Shown piece after piece: positions 17,776-25,468 of a stretch of 64,000 bases of DNA. Each line of letters opens with the position of its first letter. Position 1 is the stretch's first letter. The stretch lies in contig NZ_CP028922.1 in NCBI RefSeq assembly GCF_003060825.1, positions 3,744,001-3,808,000 on the forward strand, in the 5' to 3' direction. Both the position numbers and the translations under genes were made by a program. Below the pieces are notes generated by a model that was given only the letters and a program-made list of their open reading frames with translations, did not search any database and was not told where the DNA came from. The DNA comes from Paenibacillus sp. CAA11 (GTDB lineage: Bacteria; Bacillota; Bacilli; Paenibacillales; Paenibacillaceae).

Positions 17776-18855
17776 TTAGAAGGTCAGTTCCCCCGTACCC
17801 AGCTTGTCGGCAGCATGGCCGAAATCCAGGGCGATCTTCCCCTTTCGTTCAGCAAGTTCAACGCAGATAAGAACAGCTGCGATTCCTGCCGAGACCAAGG
17901 CGATGTCGAAGTCTACCTGTGTTGCACGGTCTAGAATCATCGGTACATCTTTGACCCCCTGCACAGAGGCAATGACCCCAGCAACCTCAATCCCCGCCCC
18001 TCTTAGAACCTTCGCCAAAGCCTCGGCTTTATTTCCAATGGCAAGAATTCTTCGGCCTCTGAGCAGCTGGCTCATCAGACCAGCCTCACATAATCCAAAG
18101 TTAATTGTGGAGGTGGTAAGCGGCAGCTGCCTGAGGCTCAGGCCAGCATGCTTAAGTAAGGGAAAGAGCAAGCCTTGAAAGGAAGGATGTCGGGATTCCG
18201 GAACGCCGATGAGGTGCGCACGGCGCAATGCGTCTAGGAGCGCATCACGAACCGAAGGTGCTGGCAGCTCGACACCGGCATAAGGCAGAAAGGGCCCGCG
18301 CTTCACGGCCTCTTCTGTCGGAATGAGCACCTCATGCGCCAAGGTGAGCAGCTCGCCATCCCCTAAACGAATCAGCGATAGGGGTCTGGACTCTGCTACG
18401 GCAGTTTGCAGGATGTGAAATACAGACTCAGGGCCGGCAAGCTTCACGAAATGATCTTCAGGCAGCTGCTTAAGCCCGGCGGCGATCAAGCTTTCAGCCG
18501 TGCTGCCGGGCAGCAAGGTGTAGCGGGGGAGCAGCTTGCCGACAATCCCCTCTCCCCCTTCAAAGATCCCCTCCCGATAGCCCTCTCGATAGGCGTGCTC
18601 CTTCAAGCGCTTGAGCTCGGCTTCAGGGGGAGCCTTCTCAGCAGGACTAGTAGGCTGCCGGAAGGGGATTTCAGACGGCATAGAGGATTCTTCTTCTCTG
18701 ATCTTAAACCTAGAGAGGCGGGAACGCAGCCTGTTGTGCTGTGCCGAGGCTCGACGCTTAGCCCGGCCCCGCCGATACAGATTCCTCCTGCTTTTAGAAG
18801 CTCTCGGCTTAAGCGAGGAGGCCTTCTTGTTTTTTTTACGCTGCGGCATTGCCAC
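17776..18855 (-). CDS. GT-D fold glycosyltransferase with basic head and GY repeat
   Basis: A 359-residue protein in three parts. The N-terminal 55 residues are very basic (QRKKNKK, SRRNLYRRGRAKRR). Residues about 87-100 carry AYREGYREGIFEGG. The C-terminal domain (about 130-359) has LSLIRLGDGELLTL, the hallmark of the GT-D/DUF1792 fold, with RILAIGNKAEALAKVLRG and GVKDVPMILDRATQVDFD later. GT-D enzymes transfer glucose onto glycoproteins in streptococci. Acceptor and donor here are unknown, but protein glycosylation suits the locus. The start is GTG 18855 or ATG 18849, after GGAGCTGGGTGG. Confidence 0.82.
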   Translation of the reverse strand: MAMPQRKKNKKASSLKPRASKSRRNLYRRGRAKRRASAQHNRLRSRLSRFKIREEESSMPSEIPFRQPTSPAEKAPPEAELKRLKEHAYREGYREGIFEGGEGIVGKLLPRYTLLPGSTAESLIAAGLKQLPEDHFVKLAGPESVFHILQTAVAESRPLSLIRLGDGELLTLAHEVLIPTEEAVKRGPFLPYAGVELPAPSVRDALLDALRRAHLIGVPESRHPSFQGLLFPLLKHAGLSLRQLPLTTSTINFGLCEAGLMSQLLRGRRILAIGNKAEALAKVLRGAGIEVAGVIASVQGVKDVPMILDRATQVDFDIALVSAGIAAVLICVELAERKGKIALDFGHAADKLGTGELTF

Positions 18856-18919
18856 CCAGCTCCTTTAAATATGGGAACATTCGAAATTCGCTGTGTTTTC
18901 AGCTCGTTTCGTGAGAGTT

Positions 18920-19906
18920 TTATATAAACCTGTACTTCCCGCTTTCAATACGGTAGAGCCATTCTCCCGCTTGTGAGTACCAGGCTACAGTGCTTGTAAG
19001 CCCCTCCTTCAGACCAATCTCCGGCTTCCACCCCAGTTCCGCATAGATCTTAGAGGGGTCGATAGCGTAGCGGCGGTCATGTCCCAAACGGTCAGGCACC
19101 TGCTTGATCAGACTATGAGACTTGCCCAGCAAATCCAAGATCATCTCGACCAGGGTGCGGTTGTTCACCTCATGATGGCCCCCAATGTTATAGACCTCTC
19201 CCGGCTTTCCGAGCCGGAGAACAAGATCAACCGCACGGCAGTGATCGTGAACATGAAGCCAGTCCCGCACGTTCATACCGTCCCCGTAGAGCGGAATCTC
19301 CTCATTTTTCAGAGCACGGGATATGACCGTAGGGATCAGCTTCTCCGGAAACTGCCTCGGGCCATAATTGTTGGAGCATCGCGTAATTACCGCCGGAAAA
19401 CCATAGGTTTGGAAGAAAGAACGCACCATCAGGTCGGACCCGGCCTTGCTCGCCGAGTAGGGGCTGTTGGGCGCAAGCGGCGAATCCTCTGTGAAGAAGC
19501 CTTCAGCTTGAAGGGAGCCATAGACCTCATCTGTCGAAATGTGTACGAACTTTTTGACACCGGCCTGACGGGCAGCTTCCAGCAATTTGAGCGTCCCCAG
19601 CACATTGGTGCGGACAAACTGCTCGGGTGCCGAAATGCTGCGGTCTACGTGGGACTCTGCCGCAAAATGTACAACCGCGTCCACTTTTTCGGCGAAAGCC
19701 TTCGCTATATCCGTCTCGTTCGTGATATCCCCGCGAATCCAGCGGTAGTGCGGATGATTCTTAAAAGCTGCCGCGTTGTCAGGATTGCCCGCATAAGTGG
19801 CAGCATCCAGATTGACAATCCGCAAAGACGGATACTTGTTCAGCATATATTCAATGAAATAACTTCCGATAAAGCCGAGTCCTCCGGTTACCAGCACTGA
19901 AATCAT
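18920..19906 (-). CDS. rmlB: dTDP-glucose 4,6-dehydratase (RmlB/SpsJ)
   Basis: Makes dTDP-4-keto-6-deoxyglucose from dTDP-glucose. The 328-residue SDR has VTGGLGFIGSYFIEY, HFAAESHVDRSI, STDEVYGSL with the catalytic Asp-Glu pair, YSASKAGSD with the Tyr/Lys pair, and TRCSNNYGPRQFPEKLIP, all diagnostic. It overlaps rmlA by 4 bases. In B. subtilis the equivalent pair spsI-spsJ belongs to the sigma-K-dependent spore-coat polysaccharide operon and is followed by rmlC/rmlD homologues. Here no rmlC is present in the window, so the keto sugar may feed another pathway. Confidence 0.94.
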   Translation of the reverse strand: MISVLVTGGLGFIGSYFIEYMLNKYPSLRIVNLDAATYAGNPDNAAAFKNHPHYRWIRGDITNETDIAKAFAEKVDAVVHFAAESHVDRSISAPEQFVRTNVLGTLKLLEAARQAGVKKFVHISTDEVYGSLQAEGFFTEDSPLAPNSPYSASKAGSDLMVRSFFQTYGFPAVITRCSNNYGPRQFPEKLIPTVISRALKNEEIPLYGDGMNVRDWLHVHDHCRAVDLVLRLGKPGEVYNIGGHHEVNNRTLVEMILDLLGKSHSLIKQVPDRLGHDRRYAIDPSKIYAELGWKPEIGLKEGLTSTVAWYSQAGEWLYRIESGKYRFI

Positions 19907-20634
19907 GGCTTATCCTCCCTCAGTCGTTCTGCAGCCTCCCTTAAGGATTCGAAGGTTCCTGCGTCAGTCCACCATTTTTCCAGTACGTCATATTCCAATT
20001 TCCCGGCCTGTGCATATAAATTGTTGACATCGGTGATCTCCAGCTCTCCTCTGGCTGAAGGTGCGATCGCAGCAATTCGCTCAAATACCTCGTCATCATA
20101 CATATATATCCCGGTTACACAAAAGTTTGATTTAGGCTGCTCCGGCTTCTCCTCAATACAGCGGATCAGCTGCGGATGAGCCTCATCAAAGACCGGCACT
20201 CCATAGCGCCTGGGGTCCTTCACCTGCTTGAGCAGCACACGGGCACTGCCAGGCTTCTGGGCTTCGAACCTTTTGAGGTACGGCGTCAAATCATCCATAA
20301 ACAAATTATCCCCCAGAAGCACGACAAATCGGCCCGCTTCAGGAATAACCTCTCTCGCAAGCTGAAGCGCTTCGGCGATACCGCCCGCACCCTCCTGAAT
20401 CTTGTAGGTCAAATTAACGCCATACTCCTTGCCGCTCCCTAGAAAATCCGTATACAACCCAGCAGATTGCTTGCTGATCACGATGAGGATATCCGTAATT
20501 CCCGCCTGCCTCAGCGAAGCAATTGCGTAATAGATCATCGGCTGCTTCCCTACCGGAAGCAGATGCTTATTTAACAGCCGGGTCAAGGGAAGCAGCCGGG
20601 TGCCTGTACCGCCTGCCAATATAACGCCTTTCAC
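19903..20634 (-). CDS. rmlA: Glucose-1-phosphate thymidylyltransferase (RmlA/SpsI)
   Basis: Forms dTDP-glucose from dTTP and glucose 1-phosphate. The 243-residue protein has the nucleotidyltransferase signature ILAGGTGTRLLPLT, then NKHLLPVGKQPMIYY, LLGDNLFMDD, IEEKPEQPKSNF and TGIYMYDDEVF. It belongs to the short class resembling SpsI rather than the longer E. coli RmlA. It overlaps the GT2 gene upstream and rmlB downstream, so the three are translationally coupled. Confidence 0.94.
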   Translation of the reverse strand: MKGVILAGGTGTRLLPLTRLLNKHLLPVGKQPMIYYAIASLRQAGITDILIVISKQSAGLYTDFLGSGKEYGVNLTYKIQEGAGGIAEALQLAREVIPEAGRFVVLLGDNLFMDDLTPYLKRFEAQKPGSARVLLKQVKDPRRYGVPVFDEAHPQLIRCIEEKPEQPKSNFCVTGIYMYDDEVFERIAAIAPSARGELEITDVNNLYAQAGKLEYDVLEKWWTDAGTFESLREAAERLREDKP

Positions 20635-21884
20635 GGCTCTCCTCCTCCTGGGTCCGTCTTCCTCTTTTTGTGATGAACTGATTGCTCTGACCTTAACGAC
20701 AAATTTCGTTCAGCCGCCAGAACTGCCCTTGAATTCGTCTGCCACAGCAGTCTGCGTCCATGTCTTCTCATCGCTTCCTGCAGCGCTTCTACATGATCTC
20801 CGACAATCAGCTTCGCTACCTGGTTGCCCATTCCTGTATTGCTCGGGCGGATTCGGTTGCGCCCTATGACGTCAACACTGCAGGGAGCGCATACTTGCAG
20901 CCCCTCCAGAATTGCAATCGCCTGGGCCTTAGGGGGCACCCCTAGGGCCGAACTGCCTACGGTTGCAATCGCCTTCCTGGACAGCGCATGCGGTACAGCT
21001 GTCAGTGAATTGGCCTGAAGGTCCGGCCGGCCCAGCGCCTGATTTAAGAAGAGCTTGCATCTTGTCACCTGATCCTGCTGGGGAAAGCTTGGTAGAAACG
21101 GAGTGATGTCATTGAGCGCTGCATCTGCGCCTCCGTCTACAGCATATAGGAACGCCGCTAATTCTTCGGCAGGCACCAGCATATCCCCATCCAGAAATAG
21201 AACGATATCGCCAGAAGTAAGAGTGGCCCCTATAGCGCGGCCAACATCATGCCCGAGGCGCTCTCGGTAAGACACCATTATCGTGTCCGGTGATTCTGCA
21301 GCTCTCTCCAGGCTCCGGTCGGTACAGCCATTCAGAACAACAACCTTCTCACGGACGGGCAGACGGCCCAGCTCATGCAGCAGCTGGCCGATGGTCTCCT
21401 CTTCATTGCACACAGTAATGACAACCGAAGCGCTGCCCCGCAGCGGAAGAGGAACGCTTCTTTGCAGCTCTGCCTTTATTCCGGCTGCATCGGCATAGCC
21501 CTGGCGATAAGCAAGGCATACCTGAGCAGCATCCGCAAAGGATGGCCTTGGGACCATGTATTGATGAAACCAAGCGTTAAGGCCGCGCTGATAAGCCTCG
21601 ACAACCCGACGTTTGTCCTCATCGCTCATGGGCTTCTGGACAACCAGCGCCCGGTCCCTGGCTCCATCTGCCGCCCCGGCCTCATAGGCAAGCTGTTGCT
21701 GGGCAAGGGTATGCTGTTTTATGGACGGCTGCTTCCTAGCCTGCCTGGTCACATTAGGATGAAGCCGGACTCTGCGCTTCAGCTGTTTCTTCCGGCGAAT
21801 CCTCCTTGCCAGCCTCCGCCGGAGAGGCTTTCCCCGCTTTACCCTCGCTGTTCGCAGGCCGCGCACAAGCTTCGCTTTCCTCAA
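20631..21884 (-). CDS. Family 2 glycosyltransferase with basic head and degenerate GY repeat
   Basis: A 417-residue protein. The first 55 residues are strongly basic (RRRLARRIRRKKQLKRR). Gly-aromatic units follow in AYEAGAADGARD (about 67-78), AYQRGLNAWF and LAYRQGYADAAG. A GT-A domain covers about 150-370: SVVITVCNEEETIGQLL, VVLNGCTDRS, GDIVLFLDGDMLVPAEE with its DGD metal site, and LTAVPHALSRKA. The TTG start at 21884 is placed after GAGGTGAG. It is paralogous to the upstream gene at 21892. Among its neighbours it is the clearest case of a catalytic domain joined to both tag modules. Confidence 0.84.
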   Translation of the reverse strand: MRKAKLVRGLRTARVKRGKPLRRRLARRIRRKKQLKRRVRLHPNVTRQARKQPSIKQHTLAQQQLAYEAGAADGARDRALVVQKPMSDEDKRRVVEAYQRGLNAWFHQYMVPRPSFADAAQVCLAYRQGYADAAGIKAELQRSVPLPLRGSASVVITVCNEEETIGQLLHELGRLPVREKVVVLNGCTDRSLERAAESPDTIMVSYRERLGHDVGRAIGATLTSGDIVLFLDGDMLVPAEELAAFLYAVDGGADAALNDITPFLPSFPQQDQVTRCKLFLNQALGRPDLQANSLTAVPHALSRKAIATVGSSALGVPPKAQAIAILEGLQVCAPCSVDVIGRNRIRPSNTGMGNQVAKLIVGDHVEALQEAMRRHGRRLLWQTNSRAVLAAERNLSLRSEQSVHHKKRKTDPGGGEP

Positions 21885-21891
21885 TGTTCAC

Positions 21892-22716
21892 TCACCTCAA
21901 TTTATCCCGTAGGCGGTTCAGGTCGGGAAATCCGCCGCGGCTTCCTAAGGAATCGGTCAGTAGCCCCACAGCCTCCAGGTGATCTCCTGCAACGAGCGCC
22001 GTTAACGGGTCATCCCCGCTGCCAGGCCTCCGGCGCTTGCGATTCATCCGGCCCACAGCCACCGTGTGAACCGCCTTGATATCGAGGCCAAGCATCACAG
22101 CGGCGGCCTGGGCCAGCGGTGGTGTGCCCAGTGCATCAAGGCCGATGGCCCTGGCTGCTCGCCAGCTTAAAGCATGCGGAACCGCTGTAAGGGAGGCACC
22201 GCCCAGATCAGGACGGGCTAGCATCACATTCAGCACATGCTTTGCAAGCACAACCGGATGGACAGGCCGCTGTTTGCGCGGTCCCGGATACCCGTTCAGA
22301 GCTACATCCACACCGTGGAAGACTGCACTTACATAAGGCCTTAGATCCTCTGCAGGAATGACCATATCTCCATCGGTAAACAGCAGGATATCTCCTTTGG
22401 CTGCTTCCGCTCCATAGCGTCTTGGAACATCATGTCCTAAAGGAGCCTCGAATTCCAACACTCTTGCCCCCATCGCCTTGGCCAAAGCCGCTGTAGCATC
22501 CGTGCATCCATTAGCTACGACAATAACTTCGGAGCAGGGATGCACGGCGAACGCCTCGGCAACAGCGCCTTGGATCGTCCTGCTTTCGTTCATCGCCGGA
22601 ATGATAACAGATACGATCGGATGCGGATGATTATGATATCTGGGCTTGGAGGAGGAGGGATTCCTTCTCTTCCGATGCCGATGCGGCCGCCTCCGGAGTC
22701 TGCTTCGCTTACGCAT
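21892..22716 (-). CDS. Family 2 glycosyltransferase with short basic head
   Basis: A 274-residue GT-A enzyme and paralogue of the next gene. It has VSVIIPAMNESRTIQGAV, VVANGCTDATAALAKAMG, GDILLFTDGDMVIPAEDL, and LTAVPHALSWRAARAIGLDA. The N-terminal 25 residues are Arg/Lys/His-rich (RKRSRLRRRPHRHRKRR), a shorter form of the basic head. No GY repeat is seen. The start ATG follows GGGAGGAAAG by 3-8 bases. It is the first gene of a six-gene run down to 16442. Confidence 0.85.
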   Translation of the reverse strand: MRKRSRLRRRPHRHRKRRNPSSSKPRYHNHPHPIVSVIIPAMNESRTIQGAVAEAFAVHPCSEVIVVANGCTDATAALAKAMGARVLEFEAPLGHDVPRRYGAEAAKGDILLFTDGDMVIPAEDLRPYVSAVFHGVDVALNGYPGPRKQRPVHPVVLAKHVLNVMLARPDLGGASLTAVPHALSWRAARAIGLDALGTPPLAQAAAVMLGLDIKAVHTVAVGRMNRKRRRPGSGDDPLTALVAGDHLEAVGLLTDSLGSRGGFPDLNRLRDKLR

Positions 22717-22831
22717 CGCTTTCCTCCCACCTTAGGCTAATTTCATAGTGCATGTGTACATCAACAGTTTATGCGTTCTGCCCCAGGTCCGGGAACGGCA
22801 AACGTACAGACCTTGAGCCAGGCATCCGCAA

Positions 22832-22868
22832 CAAAAAAGGAGGGCTGAATCATCCTGTTCAGCCCTCC
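22832..22868 (-). terminator. Intrinsic terminator of the GT4 gene at 22875
   Basis: Minus-strand arms GGAGGGCTGAA / TTCAGCCCTCC with an 8-base loop are followed at once by TTTTTTG. The hairpin begins 6 bases after the stop codon. It isolates this gene from the next operon. Confidence 0.9.
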
Positions 22869-22874
22869 TCCTTG

Positions 22875-24071
22875 CTATGCATTCAGCCTCTCTTCCCGAG
22901 CCGCCTTGACGGCAAGCTCAGGCGAGGTCCCCTTCACGACAATCTGCACCCAACGTTCGGCGGTATGGTTCCATCTGAATCTTGTACGGACCTCCTCCCG
23001 TCCGGCAAGCCCCATCTGCCGACGAAGCTCCTCGTTTTGAAGCAACGCTGAAATTGTTGCTCCAAGCTTTGAAGGCAGCTCTTCGGGCGGCAGAAGCAAT
23101 CCGGTATAACCCTCCTTGATAATCTCCGGAATCCCCCCTACTCGCGTGGCAATCACGGGAACCCCAGCAGCCATCGCTTCTACGTTAACCAGCCCAAAGG
23201 CTTCATCGTCCAGAGACGGAACGACGGCAACATCCGCCAGGTTATACCAGTCGCTCACCTGGGGGTACGGCGTGTAAGGGAGAAACACTGCATGATCCGG
23301 ATAACGTGAGGCCGCCTCCCTTAGGCGCCGCATGTACCCCGTCTCTGCTCCTCCCCCGTAATGGGCACTGCCGACAATAACAAGTAAAGCGTTCCGATCT
23401 TGTTGAATGATGCTCGGCAAAGCATCCAGCAGATGATGAACTCCTTTTCTAGGCAGAAGTCTCCCGATGTACAGCACGACTCTTCGATTCTGCCAGCCAA
23501 GACTAGCAAGTCTGGCTTTGCGCAGCGCTTCCCCCAGCGGCGTCCAGCGGGGCAGGAAATCCTCGAGGCTGCATCCAAGATGATTGACGAATACCGGAGG
23601 GAGCAGCGCGGGGAAGCGGCGATTGAGTTCGCTCTTCAGGTAACTGCTGTTCACCACGATCCCGTCCAGCAGGTTCAGCGTATGCTCGGCACGGGCCGAA
23701 GATAAATTGCCCGGACGAATAAAAGAGGTAGAGTGCAGAGTGAGCAGCACCCGGGTTTGGGGCATCTTGCGCTTTAGCCGGCAGGCTAGCAATGGACGGT
23801 TATGAACATCTACCGTGTCTGGCCGCCAGACGCGCAAATGTCTAAGGATGGACGGCAAATAGGATTCGCCGCCAGGTACACGGTAACAGGGTACAGACCC
23901 CAACCAGCTCTTGGGCGGAAATCCCTCCCCGATTCTGCCAAATACGCGGATATCCAGCCTTCCGGCGGAGAGCGGTGCCATCTTCTCGACAACCCGCTCC
24001 ACCGAGCTGCTCCATCCCGAAGGGATCATGAAAGACCCCGGGGTAATCACGGCCACTTTTTGAGGGCTCAT
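22875..24071 (-). CDS. Family 4 glycosyltransferase
   Basis: A 398-residue GT-B enzyme with VAVITPGSFMIPSGWSSSVE, an acceptor half containing DTVDVHNRPLL, and a donor half with VLYIGRLLPRKGVHHLLDAL and VVPSLDDEAFGLVNVEAMAA (E-x7-E), then GVPVIATRVGGIPEII. It resembles spore-coat-associated GT4 proteins of the CotSA type. It is monocistronic: ATG after AAAGGAGTG, terminator at 22832. It is divergent from the YheC/D gene, with about 205 bases between. Confidence 0.87.
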   Translation of the reverse strand: MSPQKVAVITPGSFMIPSGWSSSVERVVEKMAPLSAGRLDIRVFGRIGEGFPPKSWLGSVPCYRVPGGESYLPSILRHLRVWRPDTVDVHNRPLLACRLKRKMPQTRVLLTLHSTSFIRPGNLSSARAEHTLNLLDGIVVNSSYLKSELNRRFPALLPPVFVNHLGCSLEDFLPRWTPLGEALRKARLASLGWQNRRVVLYIGRLLPRKGVHHLLDALPSIIQQDRNALLVIVGSAHYGGGAETGYMRRLREAASRYPDHAVFLPYTPYPQVSDWYNLADVAVVPSLDDEAFGLVNVEAMAAGVPVIATRVGGIPEIIKEGYTGLLLPPEELPSKLGATISALLQNEELRRQMGLAGREEVRTRFRWNHTAERWVQIVVKGTSPELAVKAAREERLNA

Positions 24072-24112
24072 GCTCTTTCACTCCTTTAAACAGCCCTGAT
24101 CCTGTATAGAAC

Positions 24113-24140
24113 AAATATACGAGAAAAGCCCCCACATGGT
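24113..24140 (-). promoter_or_regulatory. Weak sigma-K-like promoter candidate for the GT4 gene
   Basis: On the minus strand ACC (24138-24140), 16 bases and CGTATATTT (24113-24121) match the sigma-K pattern at four of six fixed -10 positions. The placement 42 bases before the ATG is reasonable. Confidence 0.25.
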
Positions 24141-24210
24141 GATTCACACTCCCCCTATTTTCAGAGGAATAACGCGAAAATAAGGCAACTGGAAGGCCAC
24201 AGCCGTCCAT

Positions 24211-24238
24211 ACCCGATAGGGACAGACTTCATATACTA
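24211..24238 (+). promoter_or_regulatory. Sigma-K-like promoter for the YheC/YheD gene
   Basis: ACC (24211-24213), a 16-base spacer and CATATACTA (24230-24238) fit the sigma-K pattern exactly. The -10 lies 38 bases upstream of the ATG at 24277, leaving room for the AAGGAGGG ribosome binding site. Confidence 0.6.
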
Positions 24239-24276
24239 AAAATAAAGTCGGCCCAGGGAAAGAAGGAGGGACACCC

Positions 24277-25368
24277 ATGCATCAGAACATGATTGGCATC
24301 CTCTTAAGTGCAAAGATGCACCGGGGAATCCCCCAGGGCAGAACAGCCTGGGAATCCCTATCATTCTATGAAAAATCAGCGCGTAAATACGGGCTGATCC
24401 CCTGTTATCTCCAGTTAAAAGATATAGATTTAGAATCGGGCACCTGTCTCGCATACATGCCTAGCGGAACAGAGTATCAGCTTGTAAGGCTAAAAATCCC
24501 TCTCGTTATTCATAATCGGGCAATCTATAAAGATCCTGCCGCCATTCAGAAGCTTCAGCGTTTGCTAGCACGGGGAGTTATCGTCTTCAACTCAAATAAC
24601 CGGTACGGCAAGCAAGAAATATATAACCTGTTAAGCAAGGACCCTGAGCTTGCCTCCTGCCTTCCCATGTCGCACCCAGCAAATTCAGCTTCCATGCAGA
24701 TGATGATGCATCGGTATAAAGATCTCATTCTCAAGCCGGATCGCGGATCTGTCGGGCGAGGGATTTACCGGCTTCAGAAGGCCCAGTACGGCTGGAAGCT
24801 GGTCTATCCTGAAGGCAGGAAGCGCTCCTATTGGAAGGAGCAGCCCTTGAGGCAGGGAGCTCTGCCCGGCTGGCTGATCCGCCGCTTCAGCAAGACACCG
24901 TACCTGGTGCAGCAGCGGCTGGATTTAGCCGAAGTGGATGGACGACCGTTCGATCTCCGCGTCACCGTGCAGCGTGGACTGCATGGAAGCTGGGGAATTA
25001 CGGGGATGTTCGCCAAGTTGTCCGCGCCTGGCAGATTTCTCTCCAACATTGCTCAAGGAGGAACTCCTTATCCTGCCGAGCTTCTTATCAAGCAGGCCCT
25101 TCCCTCTACAGCTGCAGTCGATGCCTTGGAGCGCACAAGATCGCTGGCCCTCGCGGCAGCGTCTAGACTGTCCCATGAGCTCCCTATCCTGGCCGATCTT
25201 GGCATCGATATCGGCATTACTCAAGACGGGCAGGCCTATATTATTGAATGCAACGGACGAGATCAGAGATATGGCTTCCGCCAAGCGGGAATGACCGAGG
25301 CTTGGGAAGCTTCATATGACCAGCCTATGTCTTATGCGGCCTACTTGCTACAGCTAATAAGAGAATAA
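24277..25368 (+). CDS. YheC/YheD-family endospore coat-associated ATP-grasp protein
   Basis: A 363-residue protein of the YheC/YheD family, found on Bacillus spores and built on an ATP-grasp fold. Visible features are IGILLSAKMHRGIPQGR at the N-terminus, DLILKPDRGSVGRGIYRL (the nucleotide-binding lysine loop), PYLVQQRLDLAEVDGRPFDLRVTVQR, and IDIGITQDGQAYIIECNGRDQRYGF, where the Asn and Glu should bind metal. ATP-grasp enzymes ligate a carboxylate to an amine, but no substrate is established for this family. It is the only plus-strand gene between 5032 and 34227. The start follows AAGGAGGG by 7 bases. Confidence 0.9.
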   Translation: MHQNMIGILLSAKMHRGIPQGRTAWESLSFYEKSARKYGLIPCYLQLKDIDLESGTCLAYMPSGTEYQLVRLKIPLVIHNRAIYKDPAAIQKLQRLLARGVIVFNSNNRYGKQEIYNLLSKDPELASCLPMSHPANSASMQMMMHRYKDLILKPDRGSVGRGIYRLQKAQYGWKLVYPEGRKRSYWKEQPLRQGALPGWLIRRFSKTPYLVQQRLDLAEVDGRPFDLRVTVQRGLHGSWGITGMFAKLSAPGRFLSNIAQGGTPYPAELLIKQALPSTAAVDALERTRSLALAAASRLSHELPILADLGIDIGITQDGQAYIIECNGRDQRYGFRQAGMTEAWEASYDQPMSYAAYLLQLIRE

Positions 25369-25381
25369 TACCGCTAATGAG

Positions 25382-25440
25382 CCCCTTACCTATCATTCGG
25401 TACTGCTTGTTTAGTACCGGATTAGGTAAGGGGTCTTTCA
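25382..25440. terminator. Convergent hairpin terminator
   Basis: Arms CCCCTTACCT..CGGTACT and AGTACCG..AGGTAAGGGG form a long stem with a small internal bulge (25382-25433), then TCTTTC on the plus strand. It separates the convergent YheC/D and GT4 genes. Confidence 0.75.
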
Positions 25441-25468
25441 TTCAAAAAGGCAGTCTGCCAAAATCCCC

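Noticed and set aside
19079-19900. Plus-strand open frame of 273 codons
   Set aside because: It is antisense to rmlB, whose motifs are complete.
22747-22774. Sigma-E-like promoter before the GT2 gene at 22716 (GCATAAA, 13 bases, CATGCACT, minus strand)
   Set aside because: The -35 match is poor and AT-rich DNA gives such matches by chance; kept out of the feature list.
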